60,000 bases of DNA from Owenia fusiformis (lineage: Eukaryota; Annelida; Polychaeta; Sabellida; Oweniidae): assembly GCA_903813345.2 (NCBI GenBank), contig CAIIXF020000001.1:33688866-33748865 (forward strand), in the 5' to 3' direction. Position 1 is the first letter of the stretch, and the number at the start of each line of letters is the position of its first letter. The notes under the pieces are model-generated. The model did no database searches, was not told the origin of the DNA, and saw only the letters and a program-made list of their open reading frames with translations. This document shows, piece after piece, positions 50,501 to 57,569 of this stretch. A program made the position numbers and the translations under genes.

Positions 50501-52106
50501 AAGACATTCAAAATCCCTCCAAATACTCTAGTCACATATCTTATGCATTTAGAAGATCATTACAGAGATGTACCCTATCACAATCGTATGCATGCTGCTG
50601 ATGTGACTCAGTCCACACATGTCTTACTGTCAGTACCTGCTTTAGAGGTCAGTATTTGTTGCGATAAGATCATATGGTACAGCTGTATGCTTGCCACCTT
50701 TTTGAAGTCAATGTCTGGTTGTTTGGTTAACTTTCTCATAATGACATGATTTGCTAGACTGTGTAATAAGTTTTATCATCTTGTAATTGTTTGTATTTAG
50801 AATGTGTTCACAGACCTAGAGATCCTGGCAGCTATATTTTCTTGTGCCATCCATGATGTAGACCATCCAGGGCTAACCAATCAATTTCTAATAAACACAA
50901 GTGAGTAACCAAATTTGGAAGACAGATGTTATTTAGTGTGTCTTTGAGACTTTAAAACAAGAATTCGGTGTATATATGATTCACACAATATTCACAAAAT
51001 GTATTTGAACAATCCAGTAGCTACAAAACTTTACCAAGATGTAATCCATTGATAAGCAGCTCATCTTTTGACTTCTTTGGAGGTTTTGGAAGTTTTGTTT
51101 TCTGATTACTTTGTTATGTAATCTTATGTAACTCTATGTAATTTCTTTTGTTATGTAATCTTATGTAATCTTATGTATCATTACGTGTAATTATACAATA
51201 TACTTTCTACAGCTCCAAACACTTTTGTTTTTGTTGTTTCACTTATTTAAAATGCGTTTAAATATAGAACAACAGTGTAGATAACAGCAACTTCAAGAAG
51301 TAGCAAATCCCACCGAATGTCCATGACTTATATTTTTAGAAATGGCTGCCGATTTGCCAAATTGTCATAAACAGTGTATTCTTAGTATTCAATTATTAAA
51401 GTTTTTGAGTAATAGCCAAATACGTAAAATAATACACATGAAAATGGCCACAATTTTTCAAACTGGCCGCTTACTAGCCAAAGTGTCTTAAGAAAGCGTA
51501 AAATGCTTCTAAGTTGTCACATACAAAGTTTCAACTGCTCCACTACTTTTCGAGTTATAGTAAAAAACATAACATACCTGGTATAACACATTCAGTTATT
51601 GCCTAGATGGATAGATGTATGTGTTTCAGTTTAAAATGATTATTGTTGTTCATTATCCCACCGAACGAAGTGTTTTTGGGAAAAAATATAATCTTTGATA
51701 ACTCATAACTCATAACTCTGCTAAAGAAGAAATCTAAAGATGACAGCTGAATTTCAAAATGGCAACCATGTTTCATAAAAACATAATCTTTGATAATTCA
51801 AATACCAGTGGATGGATTTGGCTCAAGTTTTATATGACCGCTATTTATCAAAATATGTTTTGTTCATTGGGATTTGCTACTCCGTGGAGTTACTGTTTTT
51901 CTAGTTAGGTTCTGAGCTAACTTTAATTTGAAATGATTGGTGTTGTTTAAGGTTCGGAGCTAGCTCTTATGTACAATGATGATTCAGTACTGGAGAATCA
52001 CCACCTGGCTGTTGCCTTTAAACTTCTACAAGAGGAGAACTGTGACATATTTACTAATCTGTCAAACAAACAAAGGCAGACATTACGGCGCATGGTGATT
52101 GACATG
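17466..52106 (+). CDS. PDE4: PDE4/dunce-type cAMP phosphodiesterase, central part (8 exons)
   Basis: Class I cyclic nucleotide phosphodiesterase that hydrolyses cAMP to AMP in the cytoplasm and limits PKA/EPAC signalling. Seen: eight exons, all with AG acceptors and GT donors, whose phases agree and which join into 338 codons without a stop. Order: UCR1-UCR2 linker (SRRGSAAS...), UCR2 ([45 protein letters not shown]), the LR linker with [10 protein letters not shown] and HTNSFTG, then the catalytic core with [15 protein letters not shown] and [13 protein letters not shown]. Family knowledge: the two His/Asp motifs bind the catalytic metal pair, and UCR2 is the autoinhibitory and dimerisation region. 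Wording is closer to insect dunce ([23 protein letters not shown]) than to vertebrate PDE4. The gene is incomplete: UCR1 proper and the remaining catalytic exons are not in view. Introns are 7.4, 8.8, 15.1, 0.77, 0.27, 0.15 and 1.05 kb; the last exceeds 7.9 kb. Confidence 0.97.
17784..18912. mobile_element. Element P (tacagggtgtc ends) split by element Q
   Basis: Left end tacagggtgtcaaaaaacaa and right end ttgttttttgacaccctgta are complementary. With Q removed, the terminal repeats extend to about 130 bp (18350-18470 against 18770-18912: gctgtagaagggggtgccat etc.). The remaining core is about 300 bp and non-coding. Confidence 0.8.
17813..18346. mobile_element. Element Q (ggggggttcact ends) inside P
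   Basis: Starts ggggggttcactcag and ends cagtgaacccccc. The flanks caatggcacccc and ggaatggcaccccc indicate a duplication of about 8-9 bp of P (aatggcacc). The interior has short irregular repeats around ggtatggcattggt. Non-coding. Confidence 0.75.
20004..22858 (+). mobile_element. Z-type element with about eight 337-bp tandem units
   Basis: Left end agctcacatggtgagctttt, right end cacttttgagcaacaccatgtgagccc, with a TCCG-rich patch (20040-20072) near the left end. The interior repeats a unit of about 326-340 bp (landmark gtcgataggattcc at about 20594, 20931, 21267, 21945, 22271 and 22608; caataggattcc at 21607), preceded by a 140-bp partial duplication (20098/20238). Adjacent units alternate in the phrase before the landmark (gtggcacgttttaaaacc or ttaccttaaaccc), so the repeating block is a dimer of about 674 bp. 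Non-coding. Confidence 0.9.
22859..23038. other. Spacer
   Basis: AT-rich, nothing recognised. Confidence 0.4.
23039..23085 (+). repeat. tRNA-like 3' half / SINE remnant
   Basis: A perfect T-arm is visible: gtggg (23056-23060), loop ttcgatc, cccac (23068-23072), with a matching pol III B-box (ggttcgatccc-type). No D-arm, anticodon arm or closing acceptor stem is visible upstream, so it is not a functional tRNA gene. It could be a tRNA-derived SINE head. Confidence 0.5.
23255..23588 (+). repeat. Partial AGGTCA-type repeat array
   Basis: Two diverged units (atttgaccttcaatgacctt, ttcaaggtcaaa) of the array found complete at 29930 and 34816. Non-coding. Confidence 0.75.
23589..24045 (+). mobile_element. 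Truncated Z element joined to a fragment of the 40541-type element
   Basis: 23589-23920 repeats the left end of the Z element (agctcacatggtgagctttt through one 337-bp unit). At about 23930 it switches to catggggacttcacttgaaa ... cttgccatactgcacatgg, the right end of the 40541-41839 element. A breakpoint between two families. Confidence 0.8.
24163..24630. mobile_element. 468-bp piggyBac-type short element
   Basis: Flanked by TTAA on both sides (24159-24162, 24631-24634). Terminal inverted repeats cccttaaatggtttttgg and ..aaaaaaccatttaaggg. TTAA target duplication is the signature of piggyBac transposition. It has no ORF, so it must have been moved in trans. Confidence 0.85.
24979..25091 (+). 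CDS. PDE4: PDE4 exon B: start of UCR2
   Basis: 113 nt between acceptor cttatag and donor gtagaa. It encodes [20 protein letters not shown]... through SVSDMATSK, the first helix of upstream conserved region 2, which folds over the active site and is the part of PDE4 bound by many isoform-selective inhibitors. Match to the family is nearly residue for residue. The 5' intron is 7.4 kb and filled with the 17.7-24.7 kb repeats. The donor is GTAGAA, weaker than consensus. Confidence 0.97.
25092..25700. other. Intron, nothing recognised
   Basis: Contains a G13 run near 25364. Short ORFs have no recognisable content. Confidence 0.4.
25735..26255 (+). repeat. Tandem repeat, about three 130-170-bp units
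   Basis: ggccaggggatacagtatta recurs at about 25739 and 25875 and, diverged, at about 26183 (ggctgggggtgcagtattat); each copy is followed by aaacaa.acat..ctgtc. Poly-T and unrelated sequence separate units two and three. Non-coding. Confidence 0.8.
26655..27143. mobile_element. CAGGCCTGTC-ended element
   Basis: Starts caggcctgtcaac and ends gttgacaggcctg, a 13-bp perfect terminal inverted repeat. The left half has tgtcacgcaaatacg-type repeats related to 13900-14150; the right half has ggtgttcaaaatttgg repeats shared with 11046-11195. An overlapping 148-codon ORF is not a gene. Confidence 0.8.
27180..27640 (+). repeat. Dispersed repeat shared with 19070-19390
   Basis: gccgctaaagtgggtcactt, gatgtgggtcccattttgaa and caccaaggtgtcgctccagt occur in both places in the same order. 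Relative to this copy, the 19-kb copy lacks about 130 bp (27425-27540, including the C run). Confidence 0.85.
27762..28915 (+). mobile_element. Y-type element with about six 130-bp tandem units
   Basis: Starts atcccatcgaacgaagt and ends ..ttgttcgatgggatt, giving a short terminal inverted repeat. The interior has units around gagcgattttgttcatattt, tatgtgaatact and aaaatggccgccattttt (28050-28740). Non-coding. Confidence 0.8.
28916..29575. other. Intron, nothing recognised
   Basis: Overlapping ORFs at 28745-29166 run out of the Y element and have no recognisable domain. Confidence 0.4.
29930..31284 (+). mobile_element. ATGTCACCACC element 1 carrying an AGGTCA repeat array
   Basis: Left end atgtcaccaccaaaagtggt closes a perfect 10-bp hairpin; right end ggtggtgacattttgtcatg then ttaatgccttg. 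Inside are about eight tandem units of roughly 130-165 bp with gaccttcaatgaccttctca aggtca and aggtcaaaaaaggtcaaaaa. Non-coding. The insertion interrupts the Z element. Confidence 0.9.
32215..33192 (+). mobile_element. X-type element, complete (978 bp)
   Basis: Starts ggctcacacagtgagcct, has a gtccgtccgttggtccgtcc patch at 32240-32300, and ends gtgtgagcacaggaccgtgg gtcc. It aligns end to end with the inverse copy at 57570-58548 (979 bp) and with the fragments around the 37-49 kb nest. Non-coding. Confidence 0.9.
33918..34011 (+). CDS. PDE4: PDE4 exon C: second half of UCR2
   Basis: 94 nt between acceptor tttccag (long T tract) and donor gtgagt. It encodes [20 protein letters not shown]... 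ending EYICNTFL plus the first base of an Asp codon. This is the C-terminal UCR2 helix pair. It begins in phase 0 and ends in phase 1, matching both neighbours. It sits only about 200 bp downstream of a Z-type element and about 30 bp upstream of a Y-type repeat, so it is closely hemmed in by transposons. Confidence 0.97.
34042..34490 (+). mobile_element. Y-type element fragment
   Basis: Starts attatcccattcaaacaaag, followed by agggggatatagagaagttg and a tccgtctgtctgtccatccg patch, then three diverged units (gatttggttcaaatttgata). It begins 31 bp after exon C. Confidence 0.8.
34491..36728 (+). mobile_element. Z-type element fragment invaded by the second AGGTCA array
   Basis: Diverged Z units at 34491-34815, and a Z right end at 36660-36728 (tcattcacttttctcttttt gagcaac...). 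The left end is missing. Confidence 0.7.
34816..36654 (+). mobile_element. ATGTCACCACC element 2 carrying an AGGTCA repeat array
   Basis: Same ends as element 1 (atgtcaccaccaaaagtggt / ggtggtgacattttgtcatg ttaatgccttg). The left end adds a short tandem run of ggcggttggtggttgg (34866-34915). About twelve tandem units with tgaccttcaatgacct and tcaaggtca or tcaaagtca follow. Longer than element 1 by about 480 bp, so unit number varies. Non-coding. Confidence 0.9.
37177..40145 (-). mobile_element. LINE retrotransposon, 5'-truncated
   Basis: On the minus strand it contains the reverse-transcriptase ORF (40031 or earlier down to 37290), a 3' UTR of about 80 bp, and a terminal microsatellite (ATAA/AAAT-type, seen as (ttta)n at 37177-37206 on the + strand), as in many APE-type non-LTR elements. 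The endonuclease domain is cut: only its last part is present. Element-level target duplications were not found. Confidence 0.9.
37290..40031 (-). CDS. LINE ORF2: reverse transcriptase, 3' end of APE endonuclease
   Basis: 913 codons from the first ATG; the frame stays open upstream to about 40142 ([10 protein letters not shown]... LPDHSML), so the ATG is internal and the true start is lost. LPDHSML corresponds to the last motif (S/P-DH) of an apurinic-like endonuclease. Reverse-transcriptase motifs: LNYRGISLL (~358), [14 protein letters not shown] (~393), [11 protein letters not shown] (~427), [13 protein letters not shown] (~485), [10 protein letters not shown] (catalytic DD, ~527), [10 protein letters not shown]-terminal zinc knuckle [19 protein letters not shown] (~843, CX2CX9HX4C). 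Product: target-primed reverse transcription protein. No internal stop, so the insertion is recent. Clade not assigned. Other ORFs on the opposite strand here are shadows. Confidence 0.95.
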   Translation of the reverse strand: MLICQVRLSDVKYDYVVSSTPTNSSCDLDVDDITNVRFNVKNIPQNFFSNDIMEQVNSVITRIQSEIENQVDINNMYSEICAMYYDAMKQSLPFFDNSRLKKRYRFTPKPWWDQNLDELWKKLCECEKNYKSHARISGKQDRNKRELLQKYKQAQINFDKTVSRAKRKFNLSKRLLIEHLNTNDPKEFWKEIENLGPSKKCKTSIPNEVIDKDGNILSGEKDVLNVWRDQFESLYKKSENTEFDDEFYQDLLNLKNDMEDNRFFDADNQGPDEQEELNKLNETITMDEVGTVIKNIKKGKAIGIDYLPAEVFQNDASLTLLIALFNKIFTTGLYPEQWKKAIIKPIPKSRIKDPRIPLNYRGISLLCTMAKLYSSVINTRLSQFAETKIVDEQNGFRKLRSCVDHLFVITTIIRNRKAKGQSSFICYIDLEKCFDKINRDCLLLKLRKLGINGKMYQTLSSMYAHTQSTVNVNNKLTDWFTTETGCRQGDNISTTAFSIFINDLAQELKSAGLGIKFGDDIISCLLFADDIAILSENEKNLQELLNLAYKWCHKWRVNVNIDKSNIVHYRKNSTPRSDFKFTFGTKHLETATQYKYLGCILDETLNFTTTAENLSAAAGRALGGLITKFRKHNGLFYTAYTRLYNTCILPILNYGSGVWGNKTYQCTDNIQHRAMRAFLGVHRFASIPAMYGDLTWMTPLDTRKLDIIRLWNRITFMNNNRITKRVFMEDYQNGKASWCSDFKKLCIDLNFEEHYRDQTYIDLRVARTRLMKKQKEKWNQEILEQRKLRTYVTFKTDFKPDQFILCDLPRGTRSLISQFRYGILPLHIETGRFVNTNVNERFCNICKSGEIEDEKHFIFDCSAYRKKRNEFFEKLEIESLTLSDIFKSKRYTKMFGQYLIDIMQIRKDFIFKQ
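40541..41839. mobile_element. 1.3-kb inverted-repeat element inside X
   Basis: Left end ggtccatgtgcagtatggca agtgattttagac...; right end is the complement (..cttgccatactgcacatggtc) over about 60 bp, continuing as atatctttcaccatgagtac. It contains two internal hairpins: 40905-40955 around ccctttcgagaaaaaggg, and 41305-41456. Relatives lie at 8986-9850 and 23930-24045. No coding function. Confidence 0.85.
41305..41456. repeat. Large near-perfect hairpin
   Basis: Arms of about 65 bp (aataaaacaaatactggatg... and ..catccagtatttgtttatt), with an apex gggctcggctaccgcctcgccc that is itself partly palindromic. One or two mismatches only. ORFs on both strands read through the stem and are artefacts. 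Confidence 0.95.
42093..42650. mobile_element. Duplicated unit with paired palindromes
   Basis: A unit of about 270 bp occurs twice (gatttgaagtgcaatacagg at about 42115 and 42378). Each unit carries two hairpins: a (42379-42495 in unit 2, arms of about 31 bp; the apex holds gaacgagacaaagtcgagtgc; degraded in unit 1) and b (42241-42329 and 42527-42615, arms tgtattgctactgaga / tctcagtagcaataca). Non-coding. Confidence 0.9.
43920..44105 (+). repeat. Degenerate TTCC/TATCC simple repeat
   Basis: Pyrimidine-rich tract of tccttcctatcctatcc-type words inside the left terminal repeat, absent from the right one. Confidence 0.9.
44606..46732 (-). pseudogene. PIN/FEN-like nuclease gene of the long-TIR transposon, decayed
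   Basis: Five consecutive minus-strand fragments: 46732-46448 ([20 protein letters not shown], Cys/His-rich), 46421-45699 ([20 protein letters not shown] ... [16 protein letters not shown], zinc-finger-like), 45664-45443 ([20 protein letters not shown]), 45365-45084 ([44 protein letters not shown]; then [11 protein letters not shown]-type helical arch after a stop) and 44923-44606 ([34 protein letters not shown]). The acidic motifs (LDGN, EEADT, DTDV) fit a FEN/XPG-like PIN nuclease. Stops and frameshifts between fragments show it is dead. From memory it resembles a protein family common in marine invertebrates, possibly the XPG-type protein of Academ transposons; not verified. Confidence 0.75.
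48496..48541 (+). repeat. (GAA)n microsatellite
   Basis: About 14 AAG repeats in the right terminal repeat, next to a 27-bp palindrome (agactccag...ctggagtct, 48574-48600) that has a counterpart at 43027-43053. The poly-Lys ORF is an artefact. Confidence 0.95.
49147..49346 (+). CDS. PDE4: PDE4 exon D: UCR2-catalytic linker
   Basis: 200 nt between acceptor ttacag and donor gtacat. It encodes [13 protein letters not shown]..., a Lys-rich run (KKEKKKSTP), [19 protein letters not shown] and [19 protein letters not shown](S/T)GV(K/R)KL is a hallmark of PDE4; the HTNSFTG wording is as in insect dunce. The acceptor lies about 55 bp after the right remnant of the X element that hosts the 12-kb insertion nest, so the preceding 15.1-kb intron is transposon almost up to the splice site. 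Confidence 0.96.
49695..50105 (+). repeat. Minisatellite just upstream of exon E
   Basis: About eight irregular units of roughly 45-55 bp with words like aatcaacatgtcatatagca, caccatcat and cattgctgcataat. Non-coding; ends 11 bp before the exon E acceptor. Confidence 0.85.
50117..50215 (+). CDS. PDE4: PDE4 exon E: start of catalytic domain
   Basis: 99 nt, 33 codons, phase 0 at both ends; acceptor tatttcag, donor gtaaat. It encodes [20 protein letters not shown] and [13 protein letters not shown]. Family knowledge: this is the (W)G..(V/I)F.I.ELS..RPLT..(T)..IF segment that opens the PDE4 catalytic domain. The acceptor directly follows a minisatellite (49695-50105). Confidence 0.96.
50486..50647 (+). 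CDS. PDE4: PDE4 exon F: first metal-binding His motif
   Basis: 162 nt, 54 codons, phase 0 at both ends; acceptor attttcag, donor gtcagt. It encodes [53 protein letters not shown]. The [10 protein letters not shown] motif holds the catalytic general-acid His and a metal ligand His. Compared with my memory of vertebrate PDE4 (HYHADVAYHN), one residue is missing before the DV. Confidence 0.98.
50801..50900 (+). CDS. PDE4: PDE4 exon G: HDVDHPG motif
   Basis: 100 nt, acceptor gtatttag, donor gtgagt, phase 0 in and phase 1 out. It encodes [19 protein letters not shown] and [16 protein letters not shown] and the following DHPG provide the second set of metal ligands of the class I phosphodiesterase site. 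The 153-bp intron before it is the shortest of the gene. Confidence 0.98.
51340..51905. mobile_element. Y-type element pieces in the intron before exon H
   Basis: 51655-51905 starts attatcccaccgaacgaag and ends ttcattgggatttgctactc; 51340-51590 contains inverted Y-type units (aactgctccactacttttcg agttat, aatggccacaatttttcaaa). Non-coding. Confidence 0.7.
51952..52106 (+). CDS. PDE4: PDE4 exon [15 protein letters not shown] segment
   Basis: 155 nt. Acceptor gtttaag at 51951; the first two bases complete a Ser codon. It encodes [52 protein letters not shown], then donor gtaagt. ENHHLA is a core catalytic-site helix. The next expected segment (a T/S-DMSKH motif) was not found between 52107 and 60000, so the next exon is likely beyond the window. 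A Y-type element ends about 50 bp upstream. Confidence 0.97.
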
Positions 52107-52162
52107 GTAAGTAGTACCTCCTGGTATTCAACAGATGAATACTCCATATTACATTTAATAGT

Positions 52163-52380
52163 TATTATCCCACCAAACGAAGTTGGAGGGGGATATAGGA
52201 AAGCCGTTGGTCTTTCCGATCTTCCATCCATCCGTTAGTGTGTCTAAACCTCTGCTCAAGAAGGAATTTTCAATATTGCAGTTCAATTCAAAATGGCCGC
52301 CATTTTTCGTAAAAGATATAATCTTTGATAACTCAAATATAAGTTGATGGATTTGGTTCAAATTTTATATGCTGATGCAC
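52163..52380 (+). mobile_element. Y-type element fragment
   Basis: attatcccaccaaacgaagt and gagggggatataggaaagcc, then aaaatggccgccatttttcg and ttggttcaaattttatatgc. Truncated on the right. It begins 57 bp after the exon H donor. Confidence 0.8.
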
Positions 52381-52389
52381 TGTGCAAAA

Positions 52390-53020
52390 TGTGCGGTATC
52401 TCTTGTTTGATTTCAAGAGATTTGGACAAATAGTTTGTATATATCTCTAGAATCCCCCAAAATATAGTTAGATATGATATCTCTGATACTGACAAATTTG
52501 CGTATCGAACCAGTTCTACTTAACTATTTGATGGTATGCCACAGAATAGGCCCCATATTATACCCGTGGTAATCAGGAGATTTGCTAACTATATTATACA
52601 TCTTCTATCTATACTCTTAAAACATTGACTATACTTTACTATTCATACAATATCGGACATGAAGAACAGGAGATACGCTGCCTATTCTGTGCTAAAATCA
52701 GCAGATATCAGCTTATATCAGGAGATACTCTCATATCAGACTTCCCAAAACAGGAGATACGGTAAATATACGAAATGACGTCATCAAGTCTCATTATTTG
52801 CGACGCTAATTAGGTAACATCACTTATCTGGCTTATTAACAATTACTCCGGTAGTTAAGTCATTAAATAAACAAATAGGGAGAATCTGAACCATATTCTT
52901 TATCTCTTGTTTATCAATAAAGTTTAATGTTAATAAAATAAAGAACCATAATTTTAGCACTTAGGTTTTAAGTAATGTACAGCATTCTTCGGTACATAAT
53001 GTAATGTTAATAACAATTTA
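52390..53020. other. Intron, nothing recognised
   Basis: AT-rich; aggagata words recur between 52566 and 52755 without forming a clear array. The expected next PDE4 exon is not here. Confidence 0.4.
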
Positions 53021-53024
53021 TTAT

Positions 53025-55125
53025 TGAATAACTAATCCGTATGTTAGGGTTAATAGATTAATCTCTACAGCTGATGGCTCTTAATTCAAAAAAAAAAATT
53101 TGCAAAATAAGTTTTTTCATATATATTTGATTGTATAATGTCCATCATGTTATGATTAACATTGTGTTAAATATTTGATTCAATCAATAAATTAAAAATT
53201 ATTGTAAAGTTGATTTTTGAATTTTTAATTAATTAGTTTTCCTCACATTTTTATTCCAATGTTTGTCTGTCACACTAAGTTTATAGCAAACAACATTTAA
53301 ATCCCCCTCACACTCAGGTACAAACAACCATTCACTTTGTCAACCAAAACAACAGTCATGATACAGAACTGCTCAATATTCAATAAACACATTATGCATT
53401 TTATACAGACCCGTACCTAAGGACCCCCCTCCCCATAGCCAACAATTCTTTCAAAATCATGTAGTTTTCACCATTCACATACATGTATTGACATTCCAGA
53501 GCAATATACGCGTAATAAGTCAAACTTTAATCCCTAATTATTCAATTTCTATGATTTGAGTTCTGTTCACACTGATAGATAATCTGTTTGTTAGAGTTAA
53601 TGGATTAATTTCTACAGCCGATGGTTCTAATTTCAACCGAAAAATAATTTGCAAATTAAGTTTTTCATAATTATTTGATTGTATAATGTCCCTTATGTTA
53701 TGATTAACATTGTGTTAGAATTTGGATTTAATTGATTGACTCAACGGAAAGTTAATGTTTAATCAATGGGTTTCCTCACATTTTTACTCCATTGGGTTTC
53801 CTCACAATTTAACTCAATTGTTTCTCTGTCAAAATCCTACATAGTTTTACCAATCTTAGCACTGTTAAGTGATTTTGGGCCAAAACTATCAATTGTGACC
53901 CGTTGGTATATTTTGAAAATTGATCCTCTGGGCTAAAACTTATTACGAGCCTGTAATATATTTACCCTTTGCATTCGTTTGACTTCACTTCTTAAAAGAG
54001 AGCTTCGTCTTTGTAGTTTAACTTCTGCACGCAGGGTATAATATATTGGATATATTGCTCCGATTTCTTCTGACAAATCTCTGATAATAAATTAGGAAAC
54101 ATGCATTAAGTTTGCATGATACAAGAAGTGGTGTTAAGCCATGCTAAAACAAAATTAAATCTTGTATTCTCTCACATTTTACAATTTATTTTTTTCTGTT
54201 ATCAATATAATATCTGAGATATAAACCACGGATATAAACAACAGATTAGTCCATGATGTAATACATTTGTTTCTACTACAATTGGACCATTTCTTTTTAT
54301 TACAGCTAGTTTTATTTACCTTTCTTTGTTTTCGATTTTCAAATATATATATTCAAAAGGTGCGAGATTCGGTATGTTTAGTTGTTTGATAATGAAAATA
54401 AAGAAGCGGGTTCATTTTACATCAATTCCTAAAGTTTCATCTGACAAAGCGATGCTTACACTTTGAGAAAATTGGAGCATGGAAAACAAACTGATGTAAA
54501 TAACATATTGGACGTACAGTACATATGTATATCAGAGCAATATGATAAGTAAAACTTTAATCCCCAATTATTCAATTTCTTTAATATGAGTTTCGTTGAC
54601 ACTGATAACTAATCCGTTTGTTTGTGGTAATGGATCAATTTCCTACAGCCAACAGTTCTAAGTTCCACAAAAATAATTTGAAAACTAAGTTTTTCATAAT
54701 TATTTGATTGCATAATGTCCCTAATGTTATGATTAACATTGTGTTAAAATTTGGATTTAATTGATTGACTCAACGGAAAGTTAATTTTTAATTAATGGGT
54801 TTCCTGACATTTTTACTCCATTGTTTCTCTGCCACATTACACAGGCACAAACAACCACCTGTATTCACTTTGCAAACCACAAAAATAGTCTTGACACAGA
54901 ACTGCTCAAATTTTAGCTAAATACATTGCACATTTTAAACATGCCCGTACCTAACAAGTAACGATTCCCTCCCCTTGGCCAACAATTCTTTCAAAATCAT
55001 GCAGATTTTCGCCGTTCACATACATGTATTGATGTCAGAGCAATAGATTAATAGTTTAATCCCCAAGTTATTTTCAATTTCTATGAAATGAGTTTTGTTC
55101 ACTGGTAACTAATCCGTTTGTTTGA
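53025..55125 (+). repeat. Large tandem triplication, ~500-550-bp units
   Basis: ctaatccgt(a/t)tgtt with ggtaatgg/ggttaatagattaat recurs at about 53033, 53580, 54608 and 55109. Each unit carries ttatgattaacattgtgtta, a CCCGTACCTAA word with a C-rich patch, and catacatgtattga. The middle unit is enlarged by about 500 bp (53830-54470). Non-coding. Confidence 0.8.
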
Positions 55126-55276
55126 TATGTGAATACTATAAGCATGGTACAAATTGAAAAATTGATTTTGAAAAATGGCCACCATTATGTCAATCATGTC
55201 TCCCAATATTGCAAGTGAACCTCATATCACTGGCCCACATTTGTAATGCAATAGCACTGTTTAGTACAGCTTTAAG

Positions 55277-55400
55277 TTATTATCCAACCGAACAAAGTTG
55301 AGGGGGATATAGAAAAGCCGTTCGCCCGTCTGTCCATTTGTCCGACCGTCCGTTCGTCCGTCTGTTCGTGTGTCTGGGCAATAACACGGTGACCAAGTGT
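55277..55400 (+). mobile_element. Y-type element left end
   Basis: attatccaaccgaacaaagt, gagggggatatagaaaagcc, then a gtccgaccgtccgttcgtcc patch. Truncated after about 125 bp. Confidence 0.8.
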
Positions 55401-55894
55401 TAACAGTGGAGATTGTTCTGGACGTGTTCTTTCAAACAATTTAGATGTGTTTTTTGGAAAACTTGAGAGGTACACAGGCAATTTTTTCCATCACAATTTC
55501 CATAAAAAATCCATACAGATTCTTTACTGTCAAAACTGTAATGAAACTGTTCGGACTTGATCACGGCAATGTTTCGATAAAGAAACGAGTTTAGAGAATC
55601 TGTAATGATACTGCATTTATTCTGTAAATACAAGTTTCAAACTTTACTGATTCAATAGAGTTTTTGTAAAGATTCTCTACTTTTTCTTTACATATTCCTG
55701 ACAGACTGCTGCTTTCCTTATGGATTCTTTACACGTTCTTTATGCATTGGTTGATAAATCTTTGAAGTTATTTTAATCATTCTGTAAAACTTCAGTAAAG
55801 GCCCTCAATAACAAAAGATTTTATTTATGGTTAATCGATTTATATTTATTAATAGTCTTTGTCAATACAATTTACATGTGATCTAAAGTGTATA
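55401..55894. other. Intron, nothing recognised
   Basis: No coding potential or repeat structure seen. Confidence 0.4.
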
Positions 55895-56755
55895 CAGCAA
55901 ATATGCGTCTTAGTGAACACTTCTATGTGTTAGAATCTGTATATCATGGATACAATGAACACCCCTTAGTAATGTTTATGGAATCCTTTTTTGTTTAACC
56001 TCATATAAATATAGCACCACAAATATTTGTGTATAGAGCAAATATGTGTCTCGGTAAACACTTCTATGTGAAAACCTGTCTCTATATACTAGTATCATGG
56101 ATAAATCATGGTTATATATATAGTGAACACTCTTTTGTGTTCATAAATATAACGCCACAGATTTCTGTGCAAATATGTGTCTTGGTAACCACCTCTAAGT
56201 GAAAACCTATCTCAATATATCATGGCTATACAGTGAACACTCCTTTGTCTCTGGAATGCTGTAATGCTTATGGAGTTATTTTTTCTTGATCCTCACAGTC
56301 ATGATAATAATTATAAATAAAACATATATATATAACGCCACAAATTTCTCTGTATACAACAAATATGTGTCTTGGTGAACACCTCTAAGTGAAACCTATC
56401 TCAATATATCATGGCTATACAGTGAACGCTCCTTTGTCTCTGTAATGCTTATGGAGTTATTTTTTCTTGATCACAGTCATGATTATAATTATAAATAAAA
56501 CATATAAATATAATGCCACAGATTTCTCTATATACAGTAAATATGTGTCTTGGTGAACACTTCTAAGTGGAAACCTGTCTCTATATATCATGGATATACT
56601 GTGAACACTCCTTTGTCTCTGTAATGGTTATTGAGTTATCTTTATTGATCCTCACAGTCATGATATAAATATAACATATAAATATAACACCACAGATTTC
56701 TGTGTAAACAGCAAATAAGTGTCTTGGTAAACCTGTCTTTTTATATCATGTGAAC
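55895..56755 (+). repeat. Tandem repeat, about five ~170-190-bp units
   Basis: aaatatgtgtcttggtgaac, ctatctcaatatatcatggc and cagtgaacactcctttgtct recur through the block with indels. Non-coding. Confidence 0.85.
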
Positions 56756-57569
56756 AGTACAGTATTATATATTATATAATATACTCTAAGCAAATAAAAA
56801 ATTGAAACCATCTATTTCTGAAAGTATGACCAATTCAGACCACAAATGACTGTTTACAAACTAACACTACAGTAAAATTGTGAACTTTCTAACCAAAACT
56901 TGCTTACAACATTATTAATTTCCTTTAACAATCTATTGAACATATAATCATAATGGTACCAAGTTTATATCAGTCATTTATTCATCTTACATAATAATCA
57001 GATTACTAAATGTTTATTAATGTGTAATATTCTGAAATATTACAAAACATGGATGTTGGGCTTAAAATGAGCGGATTTATTTTAATTAATAAATCTTATT
57101 ACAAAACACATCTTCTTACAAAACATATCAAATTATTCATATTGCCAATGTAAGTTGTTTACAATGCAAGGCAATATATAAAACCGCCCTTTGATAAACA
57201 TATATACATTTAATAAAATATATGATGTTTAAGTCATAAATCATACCCCTCTTAATTTGGGAGGGTGGAAGAGGAAAATTCATTTTTTCAAGACCCCCAG
57301 CGAACCCCCGCCCAGAGTACTATTTTACACTGAACAAATGTTGATCCCGGGGATATTTTATATATGTTTTACATAAAATTTAATTTTTAAAATAAATATA
57401 CATTAATTTGTGTAATATTCTAAAATATAATACAAAACGTGGATGTCTATAAAACATGGATATTTATAAAATAAATATACAAATAAATATGCAATTAAAC
57501 CAAATTACAAAATTTAAAGTTCTAAGTCACATACGTCATTATAATCTGATAAAACATCCTTTTAATGAA
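56756..57569. other. AT-rich intron, nothing recognised
   Basis: No ORF or repeat of note. Confidence 0.4.
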
